Source of the DNA: Gordionus sp. m RMFG-2023
Lineage: Eukaryota; Nematomorpha; Gordioida; Chordodea; Parachordodidae
Assembly (NCBI RefSeq): GCF_954871325.1
Contig: NC_088779.1
Location: 26,522,869-26,586,868, forward strand
DNA: 64,000 bases
Direction: 5' to 3'
Below, one piece after another: positions 1 to 12,903 of the stretch. The translations under genes and the position numbers were made by a program. Positions within the stretch are counted from its first letter, which is position 1; the number at the start of each line of letters is the position of its first letter. The notes below the pieces were generated by a model. It was not told where the DNA came from. It ran no database searches and was given only the letters and a program-made list of their open reading frames with translations.

Positions 1-2490
1 GGTCATAATTTACACTATAGTAATTTGATTTCTAATTAAAGTTTACAATATATAAGCAAAAAAATATCTTTTGTACTACATTTATTTCTATTGGTATTTA
101 AATTATATACTATTTAGGATATAACAAATTATTTAATTAAATTTAGACATTTTTTTTAACAAAATTGAATATTTCTAAAAATAAATTAAGCAATTACTTT
201 AATCATTGGTTACAGTATACTTATTTATTTAAAATTATTATAAAAAAATTAGTATCACATTTTACACCATATAGGTTTTATTCTTATTTTAATTTATCAT
301 ATTAAGGGAAATATTATTTTTAAAAAATGGCCATTTAAGATAATCGCCATCTTTTATACTATTTTTGTCATATCCCTTTTTAAAATATACAATATTTAAG
401 CCAAATTTTTTTTTAAAACCATTTTGGACAATAGTCGTCTTTTATATAATGCTTAAAAAAATTTCTAATTATAAAATCATTAATATTATAATATAAATTA
501 GTCGAGCACCATTAGACATGCCTATTTTTTCGCTAATAGCTTTAGCCAAATTTTACTAAAAACCTTATTTAGATTTCCGTTATATTTATTGAAAAGCCTA
601 ATTAAAAATAGTCGATTTTTTTGCCTGAAATCAAAACTTAGCTGTTTTAATCTTAAAGTTAAATTTTTTACAGCACTAATCATAAGCATTTTAAAAAAAT
701 GACTTTACCTAAATCTATCATTTTGCTGACTGTTTATACAAAATATAATTAAATATTTTAAAAAGCCTTTAGTCATTAATTAAATTAATTTTACTTAGGT
801 ACATACAATTATCTTCTGTTTATTTAAATAATAAAAAATATTATAAATATTACAAATATTATCTTTCGCGGGCACCCATAAAACAGGAGTCTATATTTTT
901 TCACATTTAGTAGCCGGATAGTATAATATAAAAACTCAATAAATTTGATTTAAAACCATATTTGAAAAGTAGAATTTTAACTATTTTTTTTTAAATCGTA
1001 TTTATTCTAATAAATAATTTTTTTAAATATAGCGAATAGGAATAAACATTGTTTTATATTATAATTTTTAATATTGTGTGTTATGAGCCAAAAATATTTC
1101 AAAAAATTATCAAATAATTTGAATTTTTTTTACAATGTTAGTTTTGCATAATAATTTTCTATCAAGAAATAAACATCATAATATATTTTAGAGACAAGCG
1201 TAATATATTAATGTAATTTTTTATTTTTAATCCACAAAACTCAACTTTTCATATTTTAATTGATTCTTAAAAACAGAGGATCCAAATAAAAAGAGGGAAA
1301 TAAACATTATATCCGTTTTTGTGTTTAATAAAGATGAAAATAATTTCAAATTATTTTGATAGACAAAGCTAGATCAACATAAAGAGCACTATATCCAATA
1401 TTATATCTATGTATTATTAAAATCACATCTAGAATTACACATTAAAGCCTTTACTGGCACGGTATATAGTTTCAAAAATTAAAGGTCTATGGATAAAATA
1501 TCGTCTGAATTGGTCATTTTGTTGCCAAAGATTAGAATGGTATTTGATGTAGATGAGTTTTTAGAAGTTTTTTTGTTGTAAAGGCAGTTTAAAATGATTA
1601 TAAAACCCTTATTCGCATTTCAGAAATTCACCATTCCTTCTATTAGTAAGCTGAAAATTCTTATCAAATCCCGCCTTAATGTATGGTGTTCTATTTTAAC
1701 TATTATTTGAGAGAAGAACAATCAGTTTACCTAACACTGAAAAATCAATAAAGCAAACGATTTATAATTTACAATCGCTTAAAGATATATACTGTATGTT
1801 ATAAATCTTTTTATGATTATTAAATGAATATTTATTTAATAATTTCTAAAAAAGAACTTATCATAAAAATAATAACTATAAAAAAAATTAATATTAGTAC
1901 CATAAGGAAAATAGAAAAAACTATAGCATCAACGATTAATTTATTTAGAAATAAGTTAATGGATGTCTAATAAATCTAGCTATTAAAAATATAATAATAA
2001 ATTATGCATTTTTAAGCTATCTTATATGATTCATGTTTTAATACACCGTTAAAATGAACTTTAAATTAGCCTTAACAATATCGATATATATTTATAAAAT
2101 ATTACCATACTGATCATCAAACGCGCTGAAAGTACAGGCCACCATTAATAAGATGATGAATAATTTATTCATTTAAAATAAAAATTTAAGTAAAAAAATT
2201 TATGAAATATTATTTCTTTTAAAATATTTTAATAATTAATGAATAGATTTCAATCAAGTAAAAAAGTCAAGATTTTTAGGAATAATTTTTTTAAAATATG
2301 ATTTTGATTGAATACCCAATATCTATAATCTCTTAAGAATTATTTTTATTTTATTTATTATTTAACATTGTTTATAAAAATTTGTTTTTTTTCTATTTGA
2401 AAAAATATTTTTCCCTAATATTTTATACTTTTTATTGTTTTCATTTCAAAAATAAATTGTATAAATATTTTTTGATTCATTTTTATATAA
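1..2490. other. AT-rich noncoding stretch
   Basis: No open reading frame of note and no recognisable domain on either strand. The sequence is dominated by A and T runs. I see no gene or clear repeat boundary here. Confidence 0.6.
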
Positions 2491-2499
2491 TATAAAAAT

Positions 2500-3345
2500 A
2501 AGTGGTGGTATCAATATTTTAGGAGAAATTTGGAGGAATGAATTAAACCTGGGAAAGCTTCTCCTACATAGGGCCATTTACATATTTAAGGTATCCGTTA
2601 TCTTAGTTTTACAAATTAATTTCAATTTATATTGTCCAAACTAACAAGGTGTTCACTTCATAATAAAAAAGATTCTATCGAATTAAATAGGAAGGTTAAT
2701 TTAAAAACTCCTTATAATATTTAAATTATTATTATTCATTATTACATATCATAAAGGTATAAATTAAAACGAGTAAAATTTCAGAAAATATTTTATTTTA
2801 TTATATTATATTTTTTTATTTATTTTATTTTTATTTAGTACGCTCAACTTTCTTTGAATATATTTTAAAACTCAACAAATATGTTTACCACAATAAAATA
2901 AATTTATATATAATAACAATTTAATTTTACCTAAAAAAAAATTAAAGGGTACATAATATCAAAATATTTTTAACAATTGATAGATTTTTTATTAAATTAT
3001 ATCAGAAAATTTGTTGAGTTTATATTTTTTTTTCCTTTTTTGAAAAATTATATAAAAAAGGATTTTAAATGTATTGAGAAGAGAAGAGAAGAGAAGAGAA
3101 GAGAAGAGAAGAGAAGAAGAAGAGAAGAGAAGAGAAGAGAAGAGAAGAAGAAGAGAAGAGAAGAGAAGAGAGAGAGAAGAGAAGAGAAGAGAAGAGAAGA
3201 GAAGAGAAGAGAAGAGAAGAGAAGAGAAGAGAAGAGAAGAGAAGAGAAGAGAAGAGAAGAGAAGAGAAGAGTAGCACTATTTCAAACTACTTAAAAAGGT
3301 TTTTAATACTTGTCTAAGTTTTCAAGCTAATAATAAAAGTTTTTT
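2500..3345 (-). repeat. 3'-end fragment of a LINE family with (AGAGA)n tract
   Basis: This block is shared with 16110-16760 and in part with 5790-6150. Shared landmarks are GAAATTTGGAGGAATGAA near 2526, TTAGTACGCTCAACTTTC near 2836 and TTTGTTGAG near 3010. The 3074-3272 part is an almost pure GAGAA/AGAGA microsatellite, followed by GTAGCACTATTTCAAACTA, which also follows the microsatellite at 7948. In the two longer copies (7500-9390 and 16110-18722) these sequences lie just downstream, on the minus strand, of LINE coding remains. I therefore read this as a 3' terminal fragment of that LINE in minus orientation. The family assignment is inference from those copies. Confidence 0.6.
3074..3272. 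repeat. (GAGAA)n microsatellite
   Basis: About 200 bp of GAGAA units with a few GAAGAA and GAGA interruptions near 3115-3175. It lies inside the repeated block at 2500-3345. The long open frames across it are a by-product of the five-base unit and are not genes. Confidence 0.95.
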
Positions 3346-4370
3346 TACAAAAATTGTAATAAAATATTAAATTTATGCGTAGTGTGATAATTTAATTCAT
3401 TTTTCATTTAATTTTATTTTGCATTGTATATATCAAAAAAAAACTTTCAGCATCTTCACTAAATACCTTTGAAAAATAAGCTAAATAAATTACTAAACTT
3501 CTTTCCATACGAATTTTATAATTAGACTTGTGTTTTTAAACCCTTCATTAATTATTTTTTGCCCAGTGGTGTTCTTTCACCTGTATTCTAGAAAATCCTT
3601 TCCTCTTATTACCTTTCTCACTTTTATCTCCATTTCTTATTTTTGTGTTTCTTTGCGTTTATTGTTCTTTCTTTTCTTGTTTTTATATCTTTTCTTGTTT
3701 TTATATCTTTTCTTTTTTTTCGTGTTTTTTCTTATCGTTGTTTCTTGTTTTTCCCTATTTTCTTCTCTTTTTTTTCCTTTCCATTCACTTTTTTCTTCGT
3801 TTTTTTTCCATATTTTTATTCCTCCTTCATTTAATAGCTTCTAATTCTAAGTTCAACAAGAGGTCAACATCAAAGTTAAATTTTGAAAAATAGGACTACA
3901 TTTCAAAATAAAAGAAATGTGTTCAACACAAAAGGTAAATAAAAGGCTTCAAGCTAGATTTTAAATTTACAAAATATAGTTTTAAATTAAGAGATTATAC
4001 CAAAAAAAGGGACCTATAGATTGATAATTTTAAATGACTTCAATCTCAAGATTGAGACATAGAAAATAATTAATTTAATTCTTGAATTTAAGTTTAAAAA
4101 ATTAATCAGCTTTAATTTCGAGGTTGCTTAAACAATAATGGCTTATACTTGGAAATTAATTTTAAGACCTCGAATTAGTACGATTAAAAATTGGCGTCAA
4201 ACTTGAAGTGTTGAAGTTAAATATTTTTTTACTTTTCGTTTGACCCTTTTAATTTTCGTATTACCTTCTTACACAATTAGAGGTCATTTTATTTAATTTT
4301 AGTCACGCCGCCGTTCTATATCAAAATTATATGGGACAGATTTAATTTTTTTTATATTTACAATCTCCGT
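3346..4370. other. Noncoding, with a pyrimidine-rich tract
   Basis: The 3620-3830 part is strongly T-rich on the plus strand (CTTTT and TTCTT words, including a short direct repeat of TCTTTTCTTGTTTTTATA near 3667-3705). This opens three low-complexity frames with no protein character. The rest is AT-rich without a recognisable feature. Confidence 0.6.
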
Positions 4371-4394
4371 TTTATAATAAATAGATATATATCA

Positions 4395-4655
4395 AGAGTT
4401 CTGCAGAGTTATTATTTGCAAGGCCCGGCACGTGTTTTTATTTATAAAATTTTTGGCCCAGCCTAGTATTTATTTTTTAATTTTTATAGCTAATAATAGC
4501 GATTCAAAATAGTTTTAAAATATACAGCCTGGCCAGGCCCGGCTATTTTTTAAAATTATTCATGGCCCCATTTGGCCTATACAACCCAGTATATTTTAAA
4601 AAATTATAATACGACCCGGCCCATGTATCTGGGTCGGGCCGGGTCTGAGGTAGAT
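4395..4655. repeat. GGCCCGG-rich short interspersed repeat, copy 1
   Basis: An island of G/C words (GGCCCGGC, CTGGCCAGGCCCGG, GGTCGGGCCGGGTCTG) separated by AT-rich spacers inside AT-rich DNA. It starts with CTGCAGAG and TTGCAAGGCCCGG. Similar composition and end words are seen at 60546-60737, 61313-61497 and 45558-45930. It looks like a non-autonomous repeat family with roughly inverted ends. No coding capacity was seen. Confidence 0.55.
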
Positions 4656-4724
4656 AGAACTTTTAAAGAATAAAAATTAATTATCGTTTATTTTTAAATA
4701 AAACATGATGCAGTTTCTAAAAAA

Positions 4725-5720
4725 AATATTATGAATATAAATGAACCAAAAACGAAGGATTTAAATTCCTAAAAGATGAACACTATTGTGTAAGTGTTGC
4801 GAAAGAAATAATCATATAGAAGAATTATGATTTAAATTTCTAGCATGTTATAAATATGGAGTGAGTGAAAATACATATATCAAATGTTAATCAGTCGAAA
4901 GAAACTAAATAAATTATACATGGAGTGGAGGTGGGAGAGGAAGAAGAGGCCAAAGAAATAGGAGATAGTGATATAAATTAAAAATTCAGCATTATAATGG
5001 ACCTATTATATTTTTAGGAGATACCAGACACGACGTCTTTGTTAAATAGACAAACTTTGAATTTACTCCCATATATTCATGTATAAAAGACGAATATTAT
5101 TTTAAAATCATATACAAATTCTAAAATGATGGTATTTGTATAGTTATTAATAAAAGATATGTTTTTAAATTTCTTTATTGTAAATATCGGATAAAATATA
5201 ATTAGCCAAGATCATTTAAAAATTAACCTTATATTATACATGTCATGTAATTAGTAAAGAACAATTAGCCACAATTAATGACTTTGAAAAAAAGATAAAT
5301 TATAAAGAAAAATTCCCGACTTTGAGCCAAAATTAGAAAAACTAATTTCAAAGAATATAAACCAGTCATATCCTGTACCTTTAGCTTGAAAGAATAAGAT
5401 TGATGAAGTATTAAGTAAATTAGTAAAAATTAAAAATAATTGAAAATGACATATTCTTGAATAACATGATTTATAATTCCTATTTTTATAAAAAACAATC
5501 AATAGTAAATAATTATGTTGTATTTTTGAGAAAAATGTAAAATATGTTAAAGTTATGGAAATTAAAAAAAACCGATTAGCTGGGCGTAATGAAGAAAGAA
5601 CGTGGACAGACAAGAATACATCTTGATTTTGCAGGACTTTTTCAACAAAAAATATTGTTAATTATAGATATTTATAGCAAATGGTCATAAATAAAGTTAG
5701 TCAGTTCAACAAACATATAG
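4725..5720 (+). mobile_element. Ty3/Gypsy LTR-retrotransposon fossil
   Basis: Broken remnant of a Gypsy-type polyprotein on the plus strand. Recognisable parts in order are a zinc-knuckle-like Cys/His segment near 4775-4860, a degraded protease to reverse-transcriptase stretch, an RT-leader-like stretch near 5300-5420, and an integrase-core-like piece near 5600-5680 (words resembling RIHLDFAG and IDIYSKW). The interval is much shorter than a full gag-pol and has many breaks, so it is an old, inactive copy. No LTRs were identified at its ends. Confidence 0.6.
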
Positions 5721-5789
5721 GAACTATACAATACTTAAACAAATTATTTAGAAGTTTCAGAACATCTAGATCTAATTTAAAAAACTTCT

Positions 5790-6150
5790 TATGATATTCA
5801 TCAAAATATTATTATTCATTATTACATATCATATTAGGTATAAATTAAAATGCAAACAAAAATTCAGAAATATTATACTATATTATATGATTTTATTTTT
5901 ATTTAGTACTCTCAACTTTCTGTGAATTATTTTTATTAAACTCAACAAATATGTTTACTACAATAAAAATAAATTTATATATTATATGATTTTATTTGTA
6001 TTTAGTACTTTCAACTTTCAATGAATTTTTTATTAAACTCAACAAATATGATTACTATGATAATAATAATTTAAATATTATAAGAATTTTATTTTATCTA
6101 GAAAAAAAGGAAATTAATAGGAAATTTAGATTATAATTCGTAAACCTTTT
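5790..6150 (-). repeat. Partial copies of the LINE 3'-end block
   Basis: Matches 2730-2950 and 16310-16520: ATTATTCATTATTACATATC near 5811, TTAGTACTCTCAACTTTC near 5904 and CTCAACAAATATGTTTACTA near 5940. Part of the unit is repeated in tandem within the block (TTTAGTAC...CAACTTTC recurs near 6001). It is a fragment of the family seen in longer copies nearby. Confidence 0.55.
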
Positions 6151-6419
6151 ATCATGTATCGAAGGCTCTAAAAAGAGCTTAATTTAAATGGGGATGTTCC
6201 AAAAAAAATTATAATTATGTTTAAAAATCTAGTTGAAGTTTTTGTTTAAGAAATATGAATTCGGGTTTTCTATTGTTATATTAAAATATTTTTCACGATA
6301 AAATTTTTAAAAAAAGTATGTAGACTGAGAAAAATTGCCGTTAGTTGATATGACTATTGGCTGAAATATAAAATTATTGAGTTTTAAATATTTATTAATT
6401 ATTTTTATTTTCCCCGGTA

Positions 6420-7490
6420 ATTAGAGGGTTAAAATTAATTGAGGAAGGAAAGAAAGAAAGAGACGCAGGTTGCGTCCAAAATAAGGGATTTGCAATTGGA
6501 CAGGGGTTACAGGTTAAACCGTTGGGTTTGAGGCCATCCTGTAATGAAAAGTTAGTTGGTTCAAGGATGTTGGGAATTTTTGCCTTATTAAATGCGTTAT
6601 GGATGATTTTGTTGATTGTTTATGACGGAGATGGCGACCTTGACTACGGGTGCAGTTAGGGTTGTGTAGGGCTTTAGGTAATGCGGGTAAGTTGCTTCAA
6701 GTGTGCTGTTGTGTAAGTGAACATCCAAGTCTAAATTCTATTGTAATTCTCAGTTGTTTGTTTAAGAGATTATCTAAAGTTGGCTTGGAAGTACTTCAAG
6801 CCATTCGTGCCCTTCATATTTATCGTTAGATTGTAATAATTGTATGTCGTTAATATCAGTAGGGTTAAGGCTATTTGGTTCTTTATTAGGGATTCAATAA
6901 TAGATGTTGGATATTTCGGTTAGAAATGTAAAACCGTCTTGCGCAAGTTGAAACGTTCGATTGTTGGTTAAAGGATCATGATAGAGAGTTATGAATGATG
7001 AGATCGGTGAATTGAGGGATAGGCAATTTGAGATAAATATAGATAGAGATAATAGTTCTAAAGAAATCATGTCGATACCACCGATTTTAGTAGGTAATTG
7101 GGCAAGGTGCCAATTAAAGTTCGATGATGAAATGTTGATATTAAAAATGAGGGAAGTAATACAGTTATAGCAGATGTCTACGAGGCGCGAATATTGTGGG
7201 AATTTATCGTAAAAAGATTCGAGTGTTAGAAAGGCGAAATTGTATTTAAGGCATTCTTAAAATCAATTTTGCATAACACAGAGTTTATCGGTGGATGTTG
7301 AAGTAGATTCGAAGGCAGTGAGAGAATATATCTAGGCCTCCTTAAGTTCCGCATTCTAATTGATATTTGCCCGGAGGAACTGAGAATCAAATTTTATTTT
7401 TTTATAATAATTTTGGCAGATGTCTGATATCGAAAGCAATCAAGTTAGCACCAAATATAATCTGATGAGCTAATGTGGGGATATCTTAGT
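6420..7490 (-). mobile_element. Decayed LINE fragment (RT-distal region and C-terminal domain)
   Basis: On the minus strand this is less AT-rich than its surroundings. It translates in broken frames to the C-terminal part of a non-LTR retrotransposon protein. About 7190-6970 gives text resembling SRLVDICYN and LPTKIGGIDM, a region that follows the RT in this family. Nearer the end, 6490-6420 gives LDATCVSFF followed by ITGEN, matching SLIWDATCVSSF and LTNGEN in the copy at 24.1 kb. Several stops and frame changes show it is dead. Family membership rests on this shared C-terminal motif. Confidence 0.6.
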
Positions 7491-7499
7491 AGTTATATT

Positions 7500-9390
7500 A
7501 TTAAGGAAGGTGGTAGGTGAGTTAATATTTTAAAAATTGCTAGAAATTTTATTACCGTAAATTTGTTGAGCTTATAGATTTTTCCATTTTTTTTATGATA
7601 AAGAGAAGAAAAGAAAAGAAAAGAAAAAGAAAAGAAAAGAAAAGAAAAGAAAAGAAAAGAAAAGAAAAGAAAAGAAAAGAAAAGAAAAGAAAAGAAAAGA
7701 AAAGAAAAGAAAAGAAAAGAAAAGAAAAGAAAAGAAAAGAAAAGAAAAGAAAAGAAAAGAAAAGAAAAGAAAAGAAAAGAAAAGAAAAGAAAAGAAAAGA
7801 AAAGAAAAGAAAAGAAAAGAAAAGAAAAGAAAAGAAAAGAAAAGAAAAGAAAAGAAAAGAAAAGAAAAGAAAAGAAAAGAAAAGAAAAGAAAAGAAAAGA
7901 AAAGAAAAGAAAAGAAAAGAAAAGAAAGAGAATGGAAGGGGTAGAGTAGCACTATTTCGAACTACTTAAAAAAGGTTTTTAATATTTGACCTTTAGTATA
8001 TTTTTAAATTAGCTATTTTTTTATAAAGTTTTTATGATCTTATGATGAATATAATATATATAATGTAATTTTTTTTATAGAGATAAATTTTATTTTCAAT
8101 TAAAATAATAATGTAATCTAATAAATATATTAAAAATTATAAAAATAGTGAAAAATGGAGGAGGGAGGGGGAAGTTAAAAATATTTATTATAAATATTTT
8201 CTGGCATAGAACCGAGGATGAAAATAAAATTGAATAATATCTTGAGAAATATTCTTTGTTTAAGGTGTAAATTCTTTATGGGATCTCCAGTGATTGTCCT
8301 TAATTTTTTATCTATTGTTTTTAAAAAGAGGATCGCTTCTTCGTACAAGTTCCCTAATAAATCTGGTAAGTAGCAAAGGGTAAAAAAAATATTTTTTAAT
8401 TGGGAATATTTATAGCGATGTATACCTATTGTATGCTCTATTTTTCAAACGCATCTAAACATGTATAATCTAATACCAAAGAATGAATTTTCAATTAAGG
8501 CGTAAGAGTAATACCTTTTGGTATTTTATTGTCAGAGATATTTAGTCCAACTAGTTCTAAGGTATAGAAATGTTGGCTTAGAGTTAGATTGTTAATTCCC
8601 GGAGTCGGGGGCATGACTTTAGAAAATTAAAAGTGTAATAGTGATATTCTTTACTTTCAACATAAGTGTTGAAAGGGTGTCTGAGTGTAGAGTGATAATA
8701 TTGTGGTTATAGCGGAGCCCTTATGAGATTCTGAGTTTTTCTGGAGAGAGATATGTATCTAAGTTATGACAAGGGATGCCATATAGACATTCGTATTATA
8801 GTTATTTATAAAAAGAAAATTGGCCTCTTATTGCTAGTTCGAAAGAATAAATCGACAGAACCTTTCAAATTAATAAGAAGTTTTGAAGGAAGCTTGTTGG
8901 ATGAAGTGTATTGGATAATATATTTTTGTCCCATGTAAAAGCTGTTGGAGATTTAGATCTGGTAGAAGTGTTAATTGTTTTATTAATCAAATGAAGGGGA
9001 AAAGCGAAGAAATGAAAGCTGCTAATGATAAAGAAATGAGGATGTAAAAAACGGAAATCCCTTAGGAACATTTTATTTATTCCCGGGATATGGAATGTAT
9101 TTAAATTTAATAGTAGGGCTGTGTCGTTATTAAATATAGGATAGGTGTCTATATTTACAATTTAAAAAAAACCACCGATGTTTATTATAGTTTCTGGTTA
9201 TTTTATTATTGAATATATAATTATATAATAAAAATTATTTTATACATAATTTTTTAATAATATAGCGCATGATGAACGACATAATTGGAAGTTATTAAAT
9301 TTAAATATTGGTATTCAAGCTTGAAAAGAATAGACATAAGGCCTGAGAATGCACTAAGTGAACTCAATGTTTGCAAACACACATTACTAA
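7500..9390 (-). mobile_element. LINE 3' half, copy with long (AAAAG)n
   Basis: Collinear with 16570-18722 over nearly its whole length: TTTTCTGGCATAGAACC, GAGGATCGCTTCTTC, GGTATTTTATTGTCAGA and GCGCATGATGAAC occur in both, in the same order. Reading the minus strand from 9070 to 8190 gives degraded remains of the same C-terminal domain seen at 16973-17242. Those remains are followed, towards lower coordinates, by a purine-rich tract (GGAGGGAGGGGG on plus) and then the microsatellite. Multiple stops indicate a dead copy. Confidence 0.6.
7597..7930. repeat. (AAAAG)n microsatellite, about 330 bp
   Basis: An essentially uninterrupted run of AAAAG units, over 60 copies, placed in the 3' region of a LINE copy at the same position where the sister copies carry (GAGAA)n (3074-3272) and a short AAAGAGAAAGAAAG tract (about 16689). 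The two long frames crossing it are artefacts of the five-base unit. Confidence 0.97.
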
Positions 9391-9394
9391 ACTT

Positions 9395-10337
9395 TCCAAA
9401 CATTATAAAATTATTTCAAATTTTAGCATGCCTCTCTATTACGATATGTACTAACGAAAGAATTCTCTAATTTACGAAGGCTAAAAAATTTTTATGAAAT
9501 ATTACATCTCAAAATAGATTAAATGGCTTAGCGCTCATAAATATTCATCAGGAATTATCACCAGTTAATTCTGAAACAATTAATATTAGATTTAACGTTA
9601 AATTACTACCACGCTTTTGTATTAATGTAAATATATATGTAATTTTGTTCCAGACTTATTTTTTGATATAATCTGTTAACATTTCGTATATTTTAAATAA
9701 AGATAATATTCATTATTTAACCTCCAAACTTGAAAAAAATATTTTAAAAATAAAATATTTAAACGTAACTTAAAATATATAAAACGCAAAATTTGAAAAA
9801 ACGTGAAATATTATATAATAATCTTTTTTGATTTGTCATTCTACGGTACATATTTATCATTCCATATTCCAAAATTTTTATTCCAAATTCCTTTTTCCAA
9901 ATTTAAAAATTTATTCCGTATTCCATATATTCAAATTTGATCAATTATTCCTTATGATAATGATAACGTACAACAATTTTATCAAACCTACGAAAACGTA
10001 TGGACTCACGCGACTCAAACATAGACTTATGCGCTCACCGAACAGCAACTTGATACTTTGTCGAAGAGGGGAATGTTAATTGTGTTCAATTAACATAATT
10101 TATTGTAATGTTAATTTAAAATTGTGATCAGTTGAAATAATTTATTTTAATGTTAATTGAGTATTAATTTGAATATCTATTGAAATGTTTTATTATATAT
10201 ACCAATTGATTGTTATACATATTATTATTTATTATTATTTGATTTTTTAAAAGTAGAAATAAAATTAATTTAAAAACTAAAACTTAACTTGTTTTCTTCC
10301 ATAATTGATTATAATATGTTAATAAGGGTTTTAATAT
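9395..10337. other. Noncoding spacer
   Basis: AT-rich, with no supported gene. A T/C-rich, TTCC-containing stretch at 9840-9950 opens a short frame without domain character. Confidence 0.55.
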
Positions 10338-11469
10338 CCTCAGATTACGCATTAAACTAAACATTTCCCTATAGATGCTGCCTTACAAAAAATATCTCAC
10401 TGTTGACCGCGTCAAACATATCAGATAATGTTGACTCCTTCCACATGACAGATTACCTAGAATTATAACCTCCAAACCAAGATATTCAAAAGAATTGATG
10501 AAAACGACTCAATGTTTTCACAAGTTAACCGAAACTGATAGCAATGTCAACGAATGCTTTTTGCTGCTCTTTAATAACGTTACCAATACTACCCTTACAT
10601 ATTTGCCCTCATAGCAGCTTTAATTAATCTTATTATTACCTCTAATGAGGAGATCATTCATTCCAACAATTCCTACAATAAATTCTCATGCTACTGGGCT
10701 TGATGGTTTTATGCCAACTAATTTGCAATCTCTTTTAAAAATAATATTTCTCAAAATTTTAACCCATGTTTGAAAAAATCTATTAAATAAGGAGCTTCCT
10801 TTCCTACACCTCCATCAAACTTATTTTAGATCTAATCTCATCATCATCGCCTTCTCTATCTAAACTTCGTGAAGAAATTCTCATTCTCTCTTTTAATCAA
10901 AATTCTGCATTCTGCTATGGTATCAATATACCACTCCTATTCCAGCCTCGCAAAATCTAATATCCCTTCGGACCCTCTTTTTTTTTCTTAAACATATTTG
11001 GCCTTGCCCAAGATCCTATATCCAAATTTTATTTGGAAACCTTAACATTTAGAACATGCTGATTACATTATTTGTGGCCCCTTACCTATACTATAGTTGG
11101 GGGCTTTAAATTATATTAAGACTAATTCAAAACATGGCCTCATTTTTAACCTAACTAGGAAGGAAATCTGTTTTCTAGATAACAATAAAGTAGCTTTATC
11201 TGAGTCTGATTATAAAACATGAACTTTGGCACGAATGGATTATTCACAAAGATAATTAATGTATTATATCGAATCTTCTAAAAACAATTGTTAATAAATA
11301 ATTACTCAAACCTCTACGGTAATAATATTATTTCTTCATTTCGCATTTGTTTCAAAATAAAATTTAATTTTGAGGATGCTTATATACAGCGAGGAAACCT
11401 GAGTTATAATGAAAGTCACTTGGGATTCAGTAATTACAACTGCCATTAACACCTAAACATTGTTTACAA
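10338..11469 (+). mobile_element. Decayed LINE, RT region (plus strand), in copy A
   Basis: Near 10690-10770 it reads ATGLDGFMPTNLQSL, which fits the GxDGxxPxxL motif near the start of the reverse-transcriptase domain of non-LTR elements. Near 11080-11105 the broken frame gives text resembling the catalytic YxDD region followed by VGG. It ends abruptly just before the C-terminal domain that continues in the sister copy at 24.1 kb. Multiple stops and frame changes make it non-functional. Confidence 0.6.
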
Positions 11470-11720
11470 TTATTTATAAATAAAAATTTTGATTGGGAGA
11501 ATTTATTAAAAATTAAAGAATAATCTCTATTTTAAAAAAAAGCTTAATAGATCCTCCATTACTTTATCTTGTAAACTCTGAGCTCCCCATGCCTTTGGCA
11601 TAATCCACAATCGCTTCCACGTTATTAATGTGCTAGAGTTCTCTAATTTTCTATATGATGCAAAAATTAAAGAATCAAATAAATTAGGATTTAGATATAT
11701 TCTTCTTTAGCATAAAATGT
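11470..11720 (-). mobile_element. Decayed LINE fragment (minus strand), in copy A
   Basis: The minus strand from about 11625 reads ITWKRLWIMPKAWGAQ followed by SLQDKVMEDLL. This resembles the WD-containing linker that precedes the C-terminal domain in this LINE family. The domain itself is missing here but is present in copy B at 31297-31640, which is read in the same direction. The two LINE fragments of copy A therefore meet tail to tail. Confidence 0.5.
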
Positions 11721-12686
11721 AGCGCCGGCATTTAAAAAATTTACTCACTGTTTATTGATTAAATATTATTTCTTAGAAGCTACTCTACTTAAGTTTCTCA
11801 GCATTGCCAAGACCCTTCTTGATTAGACAAAAATATACGAAATATTATTTAAAAACCAAACTTTATTAAAACAAAATATATTTATGTTTTAAGTGGTAAT
11901 TATACGATTTTAGTCTAGCGATTAAAACCTATCCCTTTACATATGAAGGTTTTCAAGAATTTATATTTTTAGTCACACGTCCTTTTCATACATATAGTGA
12001 TTTAATGCTATTTAGATTGAAAGACGACACTTTAAATGTATGAGACGATTATAGCAGGTATTTATAACAATCTATAAGCACATCTTATACATATGTTCAA
12101 ATTTTGAAAATAATATTTTGTTTGAGATATGGTAAAAATGAAAAGATCCGATTCGAATTGTATTAAATCCATAATGGCTTAATCGTAATGCTCATAGTAA
12201 ATTTATTAGTGTTATTGGCATTGCAAGCTCTGTCATTCAAAAACTATTATGAGCCGGTTTAAACATTGTCAGTTTGACTCAAAATAAGACTATATACTTA
12301 TTCATATTTAAAAATATAATTTTGTTAAATAAAATTTTAAGGTAAGTGCTCAAATTAAATTTAGTAGTGCTGGGTACATCGCAGGTGCTCGCCGAGGTCG
12401 GAATTTAAAAAGAGTTTTGATTAGAGTCTAGGATTGGAAATTATTATATATTGGGGTTCGAAGACCGGGGCAACAAAAATTTTTAAACCGTCAAATGAAA
12501 GAAATATTATATTTAGAATTTAAGAAGTTGTTAAAAAAATATAATTAAAATCCTCGAATAATGAAATAAGTGTATATTCTCATAAGGAGTAAGAAACGAA
12601 AAATATGATATGTTACTTACAATGAATCGTGTATCCATGGTTTAAAAAATTAAAACCTCGGAAAAATAAGAAATTGTAAAAAAATT

Positions 12687-12903
12687 ATGAAAAAATGTCT
12701 TAATCAAAAAATAAGCAAAATCGATGGAAAGTGGATGAAAGAAACCTGTACAAAAAAATATATGAGCTATAATTCTATAAGGATTACTGAAATCTAAAAA
12801 AATATGAAAAAATGTCTTAATCAAAAAATAAGCAAAATCGATGGAAAGTGGATGAAAGAAACCTGTACAAAAAATATATGAGCTATAATTCTATAAGGAT
12901 ATG
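12687..12903. repeat. 117 bp tandem duplication in copy A
   Basis: ATGAAAAAATGTCTTAATCA starts at about 12687 and again at about 12803. The downstream words GCAAAATCGATGGAAAGTGG and ATATATGAGCTATAATTCTA are also repeated. Copy B has only one unit (about 32905-33010), so this duplication arose after the block was copied, or was lost from B. Confidence 0.85.

Noticed and set aside
2977-3294. Open frames of 60-105 residues rich in Arg/Glu/Lys or Leu/Phe/Ser across the microsatellite
   Set aside because: A five-base unit keeps frames open on both strands. The translation is pure repeat and there is no start context or domain.
3530-3893. Three overlapping hydrophobic frames
   Set aside because: Low-complexity T/C-rich DNA. 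Phe/Leu/Ser-only composition reflects base content, not a membrane protein.
5275-5613. 112-residue minus frame
   Set aside because: Antisense shadow of the plus-strand Gypsy fossil.
7593-7969. Open frames of 119-124 residues (KRKEK-type and FSFLF-type)
   Set aside because: Same reason: translation of (AAAAG)n.
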